The position numbers and the translations under genes are program-made. 64,000 nt of DNA, from the NCBI RefSeq assembly GCF_000368565.1, contig NZ_KB849545.1:236304-300303 (forward strand), written 5' to 3'. Source of the DNA: Acinetobacter gerneri DSM 14967 = CIP 107464 = MTCC 9824 (GTDB lineage: Bacteria > Pseudomonadota > Gammaproteobacteria > Pseudomonadales > Moraxellaceae). The notes under the pieces were generated by a model. It had not been told where the DNA came from. It ran no database searches and saw only the letters and a list, made by a program, of their open reading frames with translations. Positions 10,782 to 20,690 of the stretch are shown here, in pieces (positions within the stretch are counted from its first letter, which is position 1; each line of letters starts with the position of its first letter).

Positions 10782-11105
10782 TCAAGCCTCCATTTGCACA
10801 AATAAAGCCCCATCTTCAACAACAACGGGGAAGGTTTGAATAGCATCTGTCGCAGGCAAGCAAAGGGCTTGACCTGTTTTCAAACAAAAACGTGCTGAAT
10901 GAAGTGGACACTCTACTGTTCCATCATCTTCAAGATAACCTTCAGACATAGAAGCATTGCCATGTGAACAGCGATCATTCATCGCAAAGAACTCACCGCC
11001 ATTATTGAACACTGCCAAAGCTTCAATACCGCCAACATTACAGTCAACTTTCAGTGCTTCGCCTTCGTCCAATTCATCAATTTGACATACAAATATTTTG
11101 TTCAT
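10782..11105 (-). CDS. hcaC: 3-phenylpropionate dioxygenase Rieske ferredoxin HcaC
   Basis: A 107-residue Rieske-type [2Fe-2S] ferredoxin that carries electrons from HcaD to the HcaE oxygenase. The cluster ligands are Cys46/His48 (RCSHGNAS) and Cys66/His69 (ECPLHSARF), the standard CxH-x17-CxxH spacing. Its start overlaps the hcaF stop by one base (TAATG), indicating coupled translation. The length is that of E. coli HcaC (106). Taken alone it could belong to any bacterial three-component dioxygenase; the flanking genes fix the assignment. Confidence 0.92.
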   Translation of the reverse strand: MNKIFVCQIDELDEGEALKVDCNVGGIEALAVFNNGGEFFAMNDRCSHGNASMSEGYLEDDGTVECPLHSARFCLKTGQALCLPATDAIQTFPVVVEDGALFVQMEA

Positions 11106-11623
11106 TAGAAAAACACACTCAAGTTATGTGAGCTATAAGTCACTTGATCTAAAGTAATTTTGCGGTTAAAGATTTGCCAACCTAAGCCATCTTCAACTTT
11201 ACGGATTTTGTCCAGACGCTTGCCCACATAAATGGTCACATCTTTTTCTTTTTGCGTACGGTAAAGCAAATAGGTAACGTGGACGTCATATTCCCCAGCA
11301 TTTTCAGACGGTTCGACAATCACGTTACTCACCATATGTGTCGTTCTTGAAGGAGGTTCTTCAGCCCAAGCCATACCTGTTTCAAGACGAGCAACACGGC
11401 GTTCTAACAAATGTTTGTTATCGTTAAACACCCATGTTGTCGGTGGCTCAATAGAACGACGACGATCACGTGTTTGTGCATTTGGAGTGGTACGTAAGGT
11501 ATAGGAAATATCTTCTGCAAATACATCTAACCATTCACGGAATTTCCAGTCATCAAGAAGTTTTGCTTCGCGATATAAAAACTGACTAATTTCGTGTTGT
11601 AGCTCTAGACTCACCAAACTCAT
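11105..11623 (-). CDS. hcaF: 3-phenylpropionate dioxygenase small (beta) subunit HcaF
   Basis: A 172-residue beta subunit, exactly the E. coli HcaF length. It pairs with HcaE to form the alpha3-beta3-type oxygenase and has a structural role. Conserved stretches shared with HcaF are [53 protein letters not shown] and a C-terminal SHNLSVFF. Its ATG overlaps the hcaE stop by four bases (ATGA), so synthesis of the two subunits is coupled. Confidence 0.95.
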   Translation of the reverse strand: MSLVSLELQHEISQFLYREAKLLDDWKFREWLDVFAEDISYTLRTTPNAQTRDRRRSIEPPTTWVFNDNKHLLERRVARLETGMAWAEEPPSRTTHMVSNVIVEPSENAGEYDVHVTYLLYRTQKEKDVTIYVGKRLDKIRKVEDGLGWQIFNRKITLDQVTYSSHNLSVFF

Positions 11624-12987
11624 TTCACAAGCTCCTTCTCATATACCTCAGCTGCTTTTTCCACGTCTTCCCATTTTTCATGGATCAATAAATCAGCCCA
11701 ACGACGGTACATACCACGTGCTGCTGTTTCTGAGAAAATGTAGTTGGTAATCCCCGGAATACCATCTTCACGCACTTTTTCATTACCCAAGCCCATTTCC
11801 ATAATGAGTTTGTTTTTACGTGCTTTGTAGCCGCGTAAAACTTTTTGAATCTCGATCCAGTTTTCAGAGTCATCTTGTTCCAAGAAACCTGCAGGACCAA
11901 AAGCACGTGTTGCAGAGCGTTCAAACGCTTCTTTTACATCTTGAGGTGCATCTGCATCCGCAATACAAAATGCCCAAACTTCAGTTTTGTTTGGTCCACG
12001 TGGATGCCAAACACGAAGTGTCGCTGTACCGTTTAACCACGAAAGTGTTGGGAACATCGTGTTATGCCCTGCCAAACGTAAAGCACGAATTTCGCCTAAA
12101 CGCTCTTTCACTTCCTCATAAGTTTCACGGAAATAATTGGCAACTTCACCATCTACCCAAACGTTTGCATCTGGTTTTTCAGTGAAGAAGAAACCTGAAC
12201 CATGACCACGTGAACCATATTGGATTGCATCTTTTGCAGTTTCCCAAACAGGACGTGAGGTTTGTGCTGCACCTAATTGTTTAGAAGCCTCATCATCTGG
12301 TTTTGCACCCAAAACTTGGATCGCTGAGGCATGTGAGAACAAGGCATGGTATTGGTCAGATGCAAACTGTTCAGCTGCAAATTTCCAGTTACACTCGATT
12401 TCCCATTTGTGAACACCACCGATGATTTGAGTACCACCCGGACGACGATCTAGTACACCATCCAAATACCAAGCGATATCGCCCATATATTCTGTTAAAT
12501 CTGGTGTGGTTTCATCCCAGCATCCGAAAATCAAACCTTTATATGTTTCAACACGGTTGACTTCGATCAAGCCCCATTTTTCTTTGCAAGCACCTTGAGG
12601 GAAGGCACGATCTTCTAATGGAATATCTTTTAAAGAACCATCCGTACCATAAGACCAACCGTGGTATGGGCAAGTAAATGCACGTGTGTTACCACAGTCT
12701 GCAAAGCTGACACGCATTGAACGGTGACGGCATTGATTGAGTAATGCTTTGATTGAACCATCTTTTTGACGCACCACGATGATTGGATCTTCACCCATGT
12801 AGGTGTTGAAAAAATCACCCGCTTTTGGAATTTGGCTTTCATGACAAAGGAATAACCAAGTACGCCCAAATACTCGCTCAAGTTCGAGTTCGTATAAATC
12901 TGGGTCTGTGTAGATGGATGGCGAAATACGTCCATTTTGCGCATCGACTAAAGCATCGATTTCACGCACATCAATTTTTCCACTCAT
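11620..12987 (-). CDS. hcaE: 3-phenylpropionate/cinnamate dioxygenase large (alpha) subunit HcaE
   Basis: The catalytic subunit of the ring-hydroxylating dioxygenase that adds O2 to 3-phenylpropionate or cinnamate, giving the 2,3-cis-dihydrodiol. The protein has 455 residues (E. coli HcaE 453). The Rieske domain has Cys86/His88 and Cys106/His109. The mononuclear iron site is in the segment [17 protein letters not shown], with its His pair and a nearby acidic residue. The C-terminal half matches HcaE over long stretches ([36 protein letters not shown]). The frame stays open to 13119, but the ATG at 12987 has an AGGAGAGC box and fits the family N-terminus. It is the first gene of the operon, divergent from hcaR. 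Confidence 0.95.
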   Translation of the reverse strand: MSGKIDVREIDALVDAQNGRISPSIYTDPDLYELELERVFGRTWLFLCHESQIPKAGDFFNTYMGEDPIIVVRQKDGSIKALLNQCRHRSMRVSFADCGNTRAFTCPYHGWSYGTDGSLKDIPLEDRAFPQGACKEKWGLIEVNRVETYKGLIFGCWDETTPDLTEYMGDIAWYLDGVLDRRPGGTQIIGGVHKWEIECNWKFAAEQFASDQYHALFSHASAIQVLGAKPDDEASKQLGAAQTSRPVWETAKDAIQYGSRGHGSGFFFTEKPDANVWVDGEVANYFRETYEEVKERLGEIRALRLAGHNTMFPTLSWLNGTATLRVWHPRGPNKTEVWAFCIADADAPQDVKEAFERSATRAFGPAGFLEQDDSENWIEIQKVLRGYKARKNKLIMEMGLGNEKVREDGIPGITNYIFSETAARGMYRRWADLLIHEKWEDVEKAAEVYEKELVK

Positions 12988-13160
12988 GAAAAGCTCTCCT
13001 GCGATAAACGTGGGGTCACACACGAATTGACTTCGCTTCACAAAATCATCGCTGTTCAGACAAGCTTTAGGGAAATATTTATTTTGTTTCAAATAAGAAG
13101 TTTTTTGAATTATTAGCAAAGTTTTTTTCTATATAGTAAAGAAGTACATGTTTTTCACTA

Positions 13161-13179
13161 TCATTTATTTTCTAAATGA
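13161..13179. promoter_or_regulatory. candidate HcaR (LysR-type) operator
   Basis: TCATTT, 7-nt spacer, AAATGA: a perfect inverted repeat containing the T-N11-A form typical of LysR-type sites. It lies in the 283-bp gap between the divergent hcaE and hcaR starts, 92 bp before the hcaR ATG and 174 bp before hcaE. Position and symmetry suggest it, but binding is inferred. Confidence 0.45.
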
Positions 13180-13270
13180 CAGAATAATCTTCACGTAATT
13201 GTTGTTTATAGATTATACTTCGATAAAGTGTTTTAAGACATTTTTTGGATTAGTCTTTGGACGGTTATAT

Positions 13271-14176
13271 ATGGAATTACGCCACTTACGCTATTTTATC
13301 ACGGTTGCAGAGGAACTAAATTTTAGTAAAGCTGCCTTGAAACTTTATACTGCACAGCCTTCTTTAAGCCAGCAAATCAAAGACTTAGAGGAAGATGTAG
13401 GCGTAAAACTGCTGAACCGCACCAAACGAAAAGTTGAACTGACCGAAGAAGGTGCTGTTTTTTTAGAGCAAGCTCGCCTGACTTTAGCCCAAGCAGACAA
13501 GGCTGTGGCTATGGCACGTCAAGTTTCTCAAGCGAAACAGCAATTATTGCGTATTGGCTTTGTACCAGTGGCTGAAATGAAGGTTTTCCCCTACGTTTTA
13601 CCTAACCTACGCGTACAGAACCCTGATCTAAAAATTGAGCTTCTAAGCCTCAATAATGCCGAGCAAATGCGTTCTTTGAAAAAAGGCGAATTGGATATTT
13701 CCTTTACTCGAAATAACTTCCATAGCGAAGAAATTGAAAGTAAATTCGTGCTAAGAGAACCACTTATTTTTATCTTGCCTAAAGATCACCCTCTTGCTAA
13801 ATACGAGCGAATTCCAGTAAAAGCACTAGATGGTATTGATTTTATTATTCCAGCAGCTGAACAATCGCTCACCTTGCATGACATTATTTTAGATTTTGCT
13901 AAAACCCAAAATATCGAGCTTAATGTTGTGCAAAAAGCTGACAATATCTTATTCAATATCAATTCGATAGGTATGGGTTTAGGCTGTACCATCTTGCCTG
14001 GGTATATTGCGCCTTTGACGATGAACAATACTGTTATTCGCCCTTTGGATGTCGAACTACCTTATCTTGATCTATATGTCAGTTATCGTAAAAATACCAG
14101 CTCTGTGGCGGTCGAGAAATTTATAGAGTTATTAACCAAAGTCTTTTATCTCGACTTCAATCGCGAAGACAATTAA
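13271..14176 (+). CDS. hcaR: LysR-type activator HcaR
   Basis: A 301-residue LysR-family regulator with the winged HTH in residues 1-60 (MELRHLRYFITVAEELNFSK, then LYTAQPSLSQQIKDLE) and an effector domain after about residue 90. It follows E. coli HcaR closely in key places: LRIGFVPVAEMKVFPYVLP, KKGELDISF, and the GMGLGCTILPGY motif near the C-terminus. The ATG at 13271 begins exactly at the family N-terminus; an in-frame TTG at 13199 is ignored. It is divergent from hcaE and probably activates the hca operon with phenylpropionate or cinnamate as inducer. It may also control mhpC, the porin and mhpDFE, since no MhpR-type regulator is present. Confidence 0.9.
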   Translation: MELRHLRYFITVAEELNFSKAALKLYTAQPSLSQQIKDLEEDVGVKLLNRTKRKVELTEEGAVFLEQARLTLAQADKAVAMARQVSQAKQQLLRIGFVPVAEMKVFPYVLPNLRVQNPDLKIELLSLNNAEQMRSLKKGELDISFTRNNFHSEEIESKFVLREPLIFILPKDHPLAKYERIPVKALDGIDFIIPAAEQSLTLHDIILDFAKTQNIELNVVQKADNILFNINSIGMGLGCTILPGYIAPLTMNNTVIRPLDVELPYLDLYVSYRKNTSSVAVEKFIELLTKVFYLDFNREDN

Positions 14177-14453
14177 TCAAATTATAATCCCATAACGCTT
14201 TCTACGTATTTCGAAAAAAAATACTAGCAAAGCGTTATTGTGAAGTAATTCACTATATTTTTATTTTTAATCAATTATTTTTTTGTTTTTTCATCGTATA
14301 TTATATTTTTCGGTGATTATTTGTTCAAACAGAATTCTAAAATTAAAGTTCATTTTCTCGCAATTTACTACAACTTAAGTCTAATCTTTTTAAGTTTCGC
14401 ACTTTACAATCCAATGATGTACCCAAGCTAAAATGAATCATAAGGATAATAAA

Positions 14454-15134
14454 ATGCCGATTCATACATTTAAACGTTTAAAAAATGGCGTGCGCTACCG
14501 CCCTCGTTTCTTCCTTGCCATCTTTGCTTCGAGTCTTATTTTCGTTTTACTGCAAATATTTACGACTTGGACATGGTCTACAGCACTGCTTTTAAGCTGG
14601 AATCTCAGTATCTTTGTCTATCTGGTCATGACCATGAGTTCATTATGGAACTCTGATCATGCACACATTTTACAGCGTGCAAAACAACAAGACCCAAGTA
14701 AATGGATCATTATTTTTCTGGTTTTTTGTTCGATTATCATGTGTTTAGTTGCCATTATCGTTGAGCTATTGCAACTCCCTAAAGAGCACTTTGCCAAGAT
14801 TGGACATATTGTTTTGTCTATTCTTACGATTATTTCATCATGGTTGTTTATGCATAGTGTATTTGCGATTCATTATGCACATGATTTTTATATTGCTTTA
14901 GATACTCAGCATGAGGGCGGTTTAGATTTTCCAAAAACACAGTATCCCGTCTATCCAGATTTCTTATACTTTAGTTATATCATCGGTACTTCTGCTCAAA
15001 CAGCAGATGTATCAATCACTTCTAAATCAATGAGAATAGTCAATACCTTACATTTATTGATCGCTTATGGATTTAATACAACCATTCTAGCGATCTGTAT
15101 CAATGTGGCAGCCAGCTTTTTAACACCTCAATAA
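14454..15134 (+). CDS. DUF1345 family membrane protein
   Basis: A 226-residue integral membrane protein with about five hydrophobic helices. It matches the DUF1345 family: the signature HSVFAIHYAHDFY, then a polar segment PVYPDFLYFSYIIGTSAQTADV, and a last helix starting RIVNTLHLLIAYGFNTTILA. Function is unknown for the family. The frame also offers an ATG at 14433, but the one at 14454 has AAGGA seven bases upstream. It is convergent with mhpC and shares its terminator. Its location in the hca/mhp locus might be chance, as nothing in the protein suggests transport of aromatic acids. Confidence 0.75.
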   Translation: MPIHTFKRLKNGVRYRPRFFLAIFASSLIFVLLQIFTTWTWSTALLLSWNLSIFVYLVMTMSSLWNSDHAHILQRAKQQDPSKWIIIFLVFCSIIMCLVAIIVELLQLPKEHFAKIGHIVLSILTIISSWLFMHSVFAIHYAHDFYIALDTQHEGGLDFPKTQYPVYPDFLYFSYIIGTSAQTADVSITSKSMRIVNTLHLLIAYGFNTTILAICINVAASFLTPQ

Positions 15135-15153
15135 AACAATATTTCATTTAGGT

Positions 15154-15186
15154 AAAAAAAGGATGGCACATCGACCATCCTTTTTT
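15154..15186. terminator. bidirectional terminator between the DUF1345 gene and mhpC
   Basis: AAAAAAAGGATGG and CCATCCTTTTTT arms around a short loop, with a T-tract in both directions. It lies between two convergent genes. Confidence 0.88.
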
Positions 15187-15204
15187 AATCTAATCATTTA
15201 TAGA

Positions 15205-16065
15205 TTATTTTACGCCACGCGCAGTTAAATAATCTTTAATGACTGTATTGAATTCTTCAGCTTTTTCAACTTGTGACCAGTGACCACATTGACTGAAAAT
15301 ATGAGCATCAGCATGCGGAACAGTATTTAAAATATCCCATGAGCGCGATACGGGAATCACTACATCTTGCACACCATGAATCAACAATACTGGCACAGTA
15401 ATGTCTTTCATTTTTTCAAAATCGAGTGGAAATTCGAAACGATCACGGTCACGCGCACCCACGACATCCATTAAACGATCTGAAGCATAGTCATTTTTTG
15501 CAGCTTCATAGCGTACTTTAACCAATTCATCTGTGATCAAATCTTTGTTTACCACAAACATAGAAAGCGTTTTTTTGATGCCTTCTTCGGTCAAAACTGG
15601 GTTTGCGTGTGCTTTCAATGCAGCCGTTTGTTTTGCACCACCTGTACCCATTGAAACAATACCCAATACACGTTCTGGATAATCAAGCACCATTTGAAAT
15701 GCCAACCAACCACCAAGTGAGTTACCCACCAACCAAGTCTTTTCAATGCCTAAAGCATCTAAAGTACGTACCGCATGATCAACCCATGCACGAATCCCGT
15801 AGGCAGTATTGGGTGCAACAATACTTTGACCATAACCAATAGAATCAATCGCGATACAACGTGCTTGCTCACCGATTTGTGGCAAGTTCAGCCACCAGTT
15901 TGCTGCAGCCGAAACGCCTGTACCAGAGCCATGTAAAAACAGAATCGGTGTACCCTCACCCACTTCGTGATAATGCGTCAATTCACCTTCTGCAGTTTCA
16001 ATCCATTTATCTTCCAAACCAAAAAAAGCATCAGTTTTATAATCTGGAATTTGCACAGTGCTCAT
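15205..16065 (-). CDS. mhpC: 2-hydroxy-6-oxononadienedioate hydrolase MhpC
   Basis: A 286-residue alpha/beta hydrolase of the C-C bond (meta-cleavage product) type; E. coli MhpC has 288. It cleaves the MhpB ring-fission product to 2-hydroxypentadienoate plus succinate (fumarate from the cinnamate branch). The oxyanion-hole region is LHGSGTGVSAAANW, the nucleophile motif WLVGNSLGGWLAF, the acid LLIHGVQDVVIP and the catalytic His is in CGHWSQVEKAEEF. The frame opens upstream to 16122, but the ATG at 16065 has a strong GAGGAG box. The terminator at 16285-16310 separates it from the porin gene, so it should have its own promoter in 16066-16284. Confidence 0.92.
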   Translation of the reverse strand: MSTVQIPDYKTDAFFGLEDKWIETAEGELTHYHEVGEGTPILFLHGSGTGVSAAANWWLNLPQIGEQARCIAIDSIGYGQSIVAPNTAYGIRAWVDHAVRTLDALGIEKTWLVGNSLGGWLAFQMVLDYPERVLGIVSMGTGGAKQTAALKAHANPVLTEEGIKKTLSMFVVNKDLITDELVKVRYEAAKNDYASDRLMDVVGARDRDRFEFPLDFEKMKDITVPVLLIHGVQDVVIPVSRSWDILNTVPHADAHIFSQCGHWSQVEKAEEFNTVIKDYLTARGVK

Positions 16066-16284
16066 ACTTACTCCTCGTACAGCCAATTTTTCAAATTTCG
16101 ATTCAATGAGATGAGATTTCATCCATTCTTAAACTCCATATTACCTGTGATTTGAGTTACAACTGATACAAATTTACGATGAAAAAGTATAAAAAAACGA
16201 TTATTTAACATTATGTTTTTTATCTATTTTTCATTTTAATAATCCCGTATTTTTTATCAGGATATGGCTTATTGTCATAACAAA

Positions 16285-16310
16285 AAAGGTGACAAAATTT
16301 TGTCACCTTT
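16285..16310 (-). terminator. terminator after the porin gene
   Basis: AAAGGTGACAAAA followed by TTTTGTCACCTTT forms a 26-base perfect palindrome. It sits 28 bp after the porin stop and continues as T residues on the minus strand. Confidence 0.85.
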
Positions 16311-16337
16311 ATTTTATAATTCAAATGATCTTTTTGC

Positions 16338-17606
16338 TTAGAAATGATAGGTATAAGTCGTTGCAAGACGATTTTCAACCAAACTCGCGGCATTTACATT
16401 TTTATAGTTAGAATCCATATACATCCATTGGAATCCCAAACCTTTTAACTTCCCTTCGGGAACAGTGTAATTGAGCACGAATGTTGTTTCTGACTCACGC
16501 CCCTTATCTTTGCCTGCACCATTATTGACATCAAAACCACGGATATAAGAGAGGTCTGCTGTCAAACCTTTTAAACCTACATCTTTAAAATCATAACCAT
16601 AAGAAACTTGCCAAGACTTTTCTTCTTTACGAATAAAACCTGCAATCGACCAGTTCACCAAATAAGGTTGTGGCACCCAACCTCCGAGTGTTGGCATTAA
16701 ACCTGTTACGCCGCCATTTGGACCAAACATTTGTTGCCAGCCCAAACCAAAACTATGCGGACCTGTTTTTACTTTTGCTCCAATCGACAAGGCTTGGTTT
16801 TCGATATCGCCATATAGAGCATCACCTGATTTGCGATTATCAAAATAACGAACATGACTTAACAACCGAGTTTTATCGTTTAAATTGGTGTTATAACTCA
16901 CACCCGCATAATTTTGCTGATAAATATCTTTTACATCGGCAAACCAATAACTTAGTCCTAGATCTTGAGTTGCTTGGTAGTCTACACCTGCGATATACAT
17001 CCCATCAGCTTGCTGCTTTGGCGTAGCATGATCGACATTATTGTAGGGAAATAGGGTCAGCTCTTGATACTGATCTCCGTAGCGGGTATTGATACCATCA
17101 ATATAAGCCAAGGTAATTTTTGTATTTTTTATCTCTTTTGATTCGAGCCATGCACCATCATAAGTCGTCAATAACTGACGAGATGGGTCATAAACCAAAA
17201 CAGGTGAAATCGGCAATAACTCCCCTACTTTCAGCTCAGTCTTTGACACTTTCGCTTTTAGAGTCGCACCGATTTTAAAATTATCACGCTTTTGTTTGCC
17301 ATCTTCAAAAGGCATCACCCAATCTGCGGTTCCCCGATCTGAACTGAGTCGCACAGCATATTGAGCCAAAACATCAATACCGACTTCTACTGGACCAATT
17401 TTTTCATAGCCAGATTTTGCATCTAAAGTTGCTGCCTGTGACCAACTCCCAAAATCAGGTTTAGCATCGTGATCATACTGACGATCAAGATAAAAATTCT
17501 TAAATTTGAGTTGCACTTGGCTATCGTCAATAAAATCTGCATAAGACGCTGTTGATCCAAAAACAAGCACAGAAGTTAAAGCTATCCATAAAGTTTGACG
17601 ACGCAT
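16338..17606 (-). CDS. OprD-family outer-membrane porin, probably for aromatic acids
   Basis: This 422-residue protein has a Sec signal peptide (MRRQTLWIALTSVLVFGSTA, ending near SYA) and a mature beta-barrel ending in phenylalanine (TTYTYHF). It has the OprD/OccK look: FIDDSQVQLKFKNFYLDRQY at the mature N-terminus, then AAT(L)DAKSGYEKIGPVEVGID, and alternating Trp/Tyr strands. The ATG at 17606 starts exactly at the signal peptide; upstream in-frame ATGs to 17648 would spoil it. Members of this family carry carboxylates such as benzoate or vanillate. Its place between mhpC and mhpE makes uptake of phenylpropionate or cinnamate across the outer membrane the best guess. It has its own terminator and a ~500-bp upstream region. 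Confidence 0.8.
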   Translation of the reverse strand: MRRQTLWIALTSVLVFGSTASYADFIDDSQVQLKFKNFYLDRQYDHDAKPDFGSWSQAATLDAKSGYEKIGPVEVGIDVLAQYAVRLSSDRGTADWVMPFEDGKQKRDNFKIGATLKAKVSKTELKVGELLPISPVLVYDPSRQLLTTYDGAWLESKEIKNTKITLAYIDGINTRYGDQYQELTLFPYNNVDHATPKQQADGMYIAGVDYQATQDLGLSYWFADVKDIYQQNYAGVSYNTNLNDKTRLLSHVRYFDNRKSGDALYGDIENQALSIGAKVKTGPHSFGLGWQQMFGPNGGVTGLMPTLGGWVPQPYLVNWSIAGFIRKEEKSWQVSYGYDFKDVGLKGLTADLSYIRGFDVNNGAGKDKGRESETTFVLNYTVPEGKLKGLGFQWMYMDSNYKNVNAASLVENRLATTYTYHF

Positions 17607-18128
17607 TGTCACATTTCCCACGATCAAAACAATGTATAGCGTCATCATGCAAAACTATATCTAGCAAAAAAATCCGACCACAGTCTTAAATCTTCCCGAT
17701 AAAAATCACATAAAATTTAACTCGAAAATTGGCTATATTTTTTAGCTCTTTATTGAAGATTTATATTTTAACTTTCAATTATCACGCTATGATTTTGATC
17801 ATGTATTTTCCCGCTCAAATACAATAAATAAAACCTGAAGCCTATGCACAAAGCGATGATTTAGTGCTTTTATGTTTTAATGATTTTATCTATCCAGTGC
17901 AAAGCAGATTTCATTTATAAGAAAAAGCGTTTAAGTGAAAGAAATTTTCTATATCTCTAAGTCATTCATCTTGGAACATATTTTTATATTGAGCAGACTC
18001 ATCAAGTCGATGTTGTATAAATTTTGATTGATTTTTAATTTTACCCTGATAATATTGTTTTTACCCAGATGATATTATTTTACACATATAAAATAATTTC
18101 TGATTGTTTTACTTCAAAGGAGGAGATT
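17607..18128. other. divergent intergenic region between the porin and DUF2239 genes
   Basis: 522 bp, very AT-rich, without a convincing gene. It must hold two divergent promoters. The one ordered feature I see is the tandem 20-bp repeat at 18041-18080 near the DUF2239 gene. Confidence 0.6.
18041..18080 (+). repeat. two 20-bp direct repeats upstream of the DUF2239 gene
   Basis: TTACCCTGATAATATTGTTT is followed immediately by TTACCCAGATGATATTATTT, identical at 17 of 20 positions. They lie 49-88 bp before the start codon. They may be tandem binding sites for a regulator, but a chance AT-rich duplication is possible. Confidence 0.5.
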
Positions 18129-18677
18129 ATGCAAAAGCAAATCAGTGCATTTTTAGGGCAAAAGCTTTTAATCACAGCTTCAGTTGCAGAAGTCGCAACG
18201 TATTTAAAAACTCAAGTTACAACCGATGAACCGATTTTGATTTTTCAAGATCAAACAGGTAAGCAAATTGATTTAGATTTGACTGGTACTGTTCAAGATG
18301 TGGCAGATCGTTATGCTGAAGAGATGCCGACGAAAAAAGTCGGTCGTCCAAAATTAGGGGTGATTTCACGTGAAATTACCTTGCAACAAAAACATTGGGA
18401 TTGGTTAGATCTACAAAGTTCAAGTGCTTCGGCAGTGCTTCGAAAATTGATTGATCATGAAATGAAAAATCATGCTTCCGAATACAACATCATGCTAGCA
18501 AAACAAGCAACAGATCGTTTTATGGCAGCAATGCTCGGAAATGAAAGTCATTTTGAGGAAGCCACTCGTGCCTTGTATCAAGACAATAAAGCTAAATTTA
18601 TCAAGTTAATCGCCGATTTTCCTGAAGATTTAAAAGCACATGTTTTGCTTTTATCTCAAAATGCTTTTGTAGAATAA
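18129..18677 (+). CDS. DUF2239 family protein
   Basis: A 182-residue soluble protein of the DUF2239 family, recognised by its core GRPKLGVISREITLQQKHWD followed by WLDLQSSSASAVLRKLIDHE. The N-terminal half looks like a small alpha/beta domain (ISAFLGQKLLITASVAEVA, LDLTGTVQDV). The SREITL...HWDWL...ASAVLRKLIDEA-like stretch resembles a ribbon-helix-helix arrangement, so DNA binding is possible but unproven. The ATG at 18129 has an excellent AAAGGAGGAG box; the frame upstream to 18069 is not needed. It lies between the porin and mhpDFE, convergent with the latter. The family has no known function. Confidence 0.78.
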   Translation: MQKQISAFLGQKLLITASVAEVATYLKTQVTTDEPILIFQDQTGKQIDLDLTGTVQDVADRYAEEMPTKKVGRPKLGVISREITLQQKHWDWLDLQSSSASAVLRKLIDHEMKNHASEYNIMLAKQATDRFMAAMLGNESHFEEATRALYQDNKAKFIKLIADFPEDLKAHVLLLSQNAFVE

Positions 18678-18679
18678 AA

Positions 18680-18712
18680 AATAGGTACGACATGTCGTAC
18701 CTATTTTTTTTG
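18680..18712. terminator. bidirectional terminator between the DUF2239 gene and mhpE
   Basis: AATAGGTACGACA followed by TGTCGTACCTATT is a perfect 26-base palindrome with T-runs on both sides, between two convergent genes. Confidence 0.9.
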
Positions 18713-18731
18713 ATTTTGAATCAATCAGCAA

Positions 18732-19751
18732 TTATGCATTTGCTTCTTTTACTTTAGACATGGTCAACGCCAAATCTTCAATCATATCTTCCTGACCGCC
18801 CACCGTACCACGGCGACCAAGTTCAAGTAAGATTTCACGTGCTGGTACACCATATTTTGCTTCTGCACGTTTGGCAAATAACAAGAATGATGAATATACG
18901 CCTGCATAGCCCAATGTCGCCGCATCACGATCTGCACGGATCGGTTGTTGCATCATTGGTACAATCAGGTCTTCGGCAATATCTTGAACTTTAAATAAGT
19001 CTACACCTGTTTCGATTTGCATACGATTTGCAACCGCAACAAAAAGCTCAAGCGGTGTATTACCTGCGCCTGCACCGAGTCCTGCAGATGCCAAATCCAC
19101 ACGTGCTGCACCCGCATCAACAGCTGCAACAGAGTTCGCTACACCCATACCCAAGTTATGGTGACCATGGAAACCAATTTCGATATCTTGGCTCAAATTT
19201 TGACGTAAAATACTAACGCGATCAGTTACATCCTGAGGCAGCATATAACCTGCTGAGTCAGTCACATAGATACAGTTTGCACCATATGACACCATTTTAT
19301 TGGCTTCTTCGAGTAGCTTTTCAGGACTCGCCATGTGAGCCATCATCAAAAAGCCAACGGTGTCCATACCCAGTTTACGAGCAGCCTTAATATGCTGTTC
19401 AGAGACATCTGCTTCAGTTGAATGGGTTGCGACACGAATAGTTGCAACACCTGCATCATATGCCATTTTCAAATGATCAACTGTACCAATACCTGGAATT
19501 AACAGCGCAGACACTTTGGCTTGTTTGAGGTTTGGAATGACCGCTTTGAGATATTCTTCATCACTTGCTGCTGCAAAACCATAGTTGACTGAGTTCCCAC
19601 CCAATCCATCACCATGTGTCACTTCGATCAACGGTACACCCGCATCATCTAGCGCAGTCGCAATCGCAACCATTTGCTCAGGTGTAGTCTGATGGCGCAT
19701 CGGATGCATACCATCACGTAAAGTCATATCATTAATAATAATCTTAGACAT
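18732..19751 (-). CDS. mhpE: 4-hydroxy-2-oxovalerate aldolase MhpE
   Basis: A class II (metal-dependent) pyruvate aldolase of 339 residues (E. coli 337). It splits 4-hydroxy-2-oxovalerate to pyruvate and acetaldehyde. Its N-terminal catalytic motif is [14 protein letters not shown]. Metal ligands are in [15 protein letters not shown], and the C-terminal helical channel domain includes [13 protein letters not shown]. It works in a complex with the acetaldehyde dehydrogenase MhpF, which receives the aldehyde through a tunnel. The ATG at 19751 has AAGGAG upstream; the frame open to 19802 overlaps mhpF and is unlikely. Last gene of mhpDFE, ending at the terminator at 18680-18712. Confidence 0.95.
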   Translation of the reverse strand: MSKIIINDMTLRDGMHPMRHQTTPEQMVAIATALDDAGVPLIEVTHGDGLGGNSVNYGFAAASDEEYLKAVIPNLKQAKVSALLIPGIGTVDHLKMAYDAGVATIRVATHSTEADVSEQHIKAARKLGMDTVGFLMMAHMASPEKLLEEANKMVSYGANCIYVTDSAGYMLPQDVTDRVSILRQNLSQDIEIGFHGHHNLGMGVANSVAAVDAGAARVDLASAGLGAGAGNTPLELFVAVANRMQIETGVDLFKVQDIAEDLIVPMMQQPIRADRDAATLGYAGVYSSFLLFAKRAEAKYGVPAREILLELGRRGTVGGQEDMIEDLALTMSKVKEANA

Positions 19752-19761
19752 GTGATGCTCC

Positions 19762-20664
19762 TTATGCTTCAACACTTTGATTTGCAAGCAAACGTTCTGC
19801 AAACATTTCCGCAGTACGTGCAGCTGCAGCAGTCATAATGTCAAGGTTTCCTGCATATTTTGGTAAATAATCGCCTAGACCTTCAACTTCAAGGAATATA
19901 GAAACACGATTTCCGTCAAATACTGGACCATTCACAAGTTTATAACCTGGTACATATTTTTGAACTTGTTCAATCATGGCATGCACAGATTTAGTAATCG
20001 CAGCTTGATCAGGCTCACCTTCAACCAAGCAATGCACTGTGTCACGCATCATGAGTGGTGGCTCAGCAGGATTGATAATAATGATCGCTTTACCTTGTTT
20101 TGCTCCGCCAACTTGTTCAATTGCGCCAGCAGTGGTACGAGTAAACTCATCAATATTTTTACGTGTGCCCGGTCCTACAGATTTAGTAGAAACAGTCGCA
20201 ATAATTTCACCATAATTTACAGCTTGAACACGTGAAATCGCTGCAACCATAGGGATGGTTGCCTGACCACCACAAGTCACCATATTTACATTTGGCAATT
20301 TACCTTGTTCAAGTAATGCTTCAAGGTTGACTGGCGGTACACAAAATGGACCAATCGCAGCAGGTGTCAAATCGATCATTTGCACGCCAAGGTCATTGAG
20401 CTTACGGCTATTTTCAGCATGAACATAAGCTGAAGTTGCATCAAATGCGATTTGGATTTCGTCTTCTAGTACATGAGGAAGTAAACCATCCACGCCTTCC
20501 GAAGTGGTTTTCAAACCCATTTTCGCAGCACGTGCCAAACCTTCAGACGTTGGGTCGATCCCAACCATCCAAACAGGTTCTAATACGTCGCTACGTTGAA
20601 GTTTATAAAGCAAATCTGTACCGATGTTACCCGGACCAATCAATGCACATTTAATCTTTTTCAT
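19762..20664 (-). CDS. mhpF: acetaldehyde dehydrogenase (acylating) MhpF
   Basis: A 300-residue CoA-acylating aldehyde dehydrogenase that turns acetaldehyde from MhpE into acetyl-CoA with NAD+. Visible motifs are the Rossmann [10 protein letters not shown] near the N-terminus, [30 protein letters not shown], the catalytic cysteine in [15 protein letters not shown], the [15 protein letters not shown] stretch, and [15 protein letters not shown] near the C-terminus. It is slightly shorter than E. coli MhpF (316), mostly by lacking an insert before the C-terminal conserved block. It lies 10 bp before mhpE, matching their function as a channelling complex. A GAGAG box precedes the ATG. Confidence 0.95.
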   Translation of the reverse strand: MKKIKCALIGPGNIGTDLLYKLQRSDVLEPVWMVGIDPTSEGLARAAKMGLKTTSEGVDGLLPHVLEDEIQIAFDATSAYVHAENSRKLNDLGVQMIDLTPAAIGPFCVPPVNLEALLEQGKLPNVNMVTCGGQATIPMVAAISRVQAVNYGEIIATVSTKSVGPGTRKNIDEFTRTTAGAIEQVGGAKQGKAIIIINPAEPPLMMRDTVHCLVEGEPDQAAITKSVHAMIEQVQKYVPGYKLVNGPVFDGNRVSIFLEVEGLGDYLPKYAGNLDIMTAAAARTAEMFAERLLANQSVEA

Positions 20665-20690
20665 TAAAGTACTCTCTTTAAAATTCCGTT

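Noticed and set aside
12988..13119. N-terminal extension of HcaE by 44 residues
   Set aside because: The ATG at 12987 has a strong ribosome-binding site and matches the HcaE family start; the extension lies in the promoter region.
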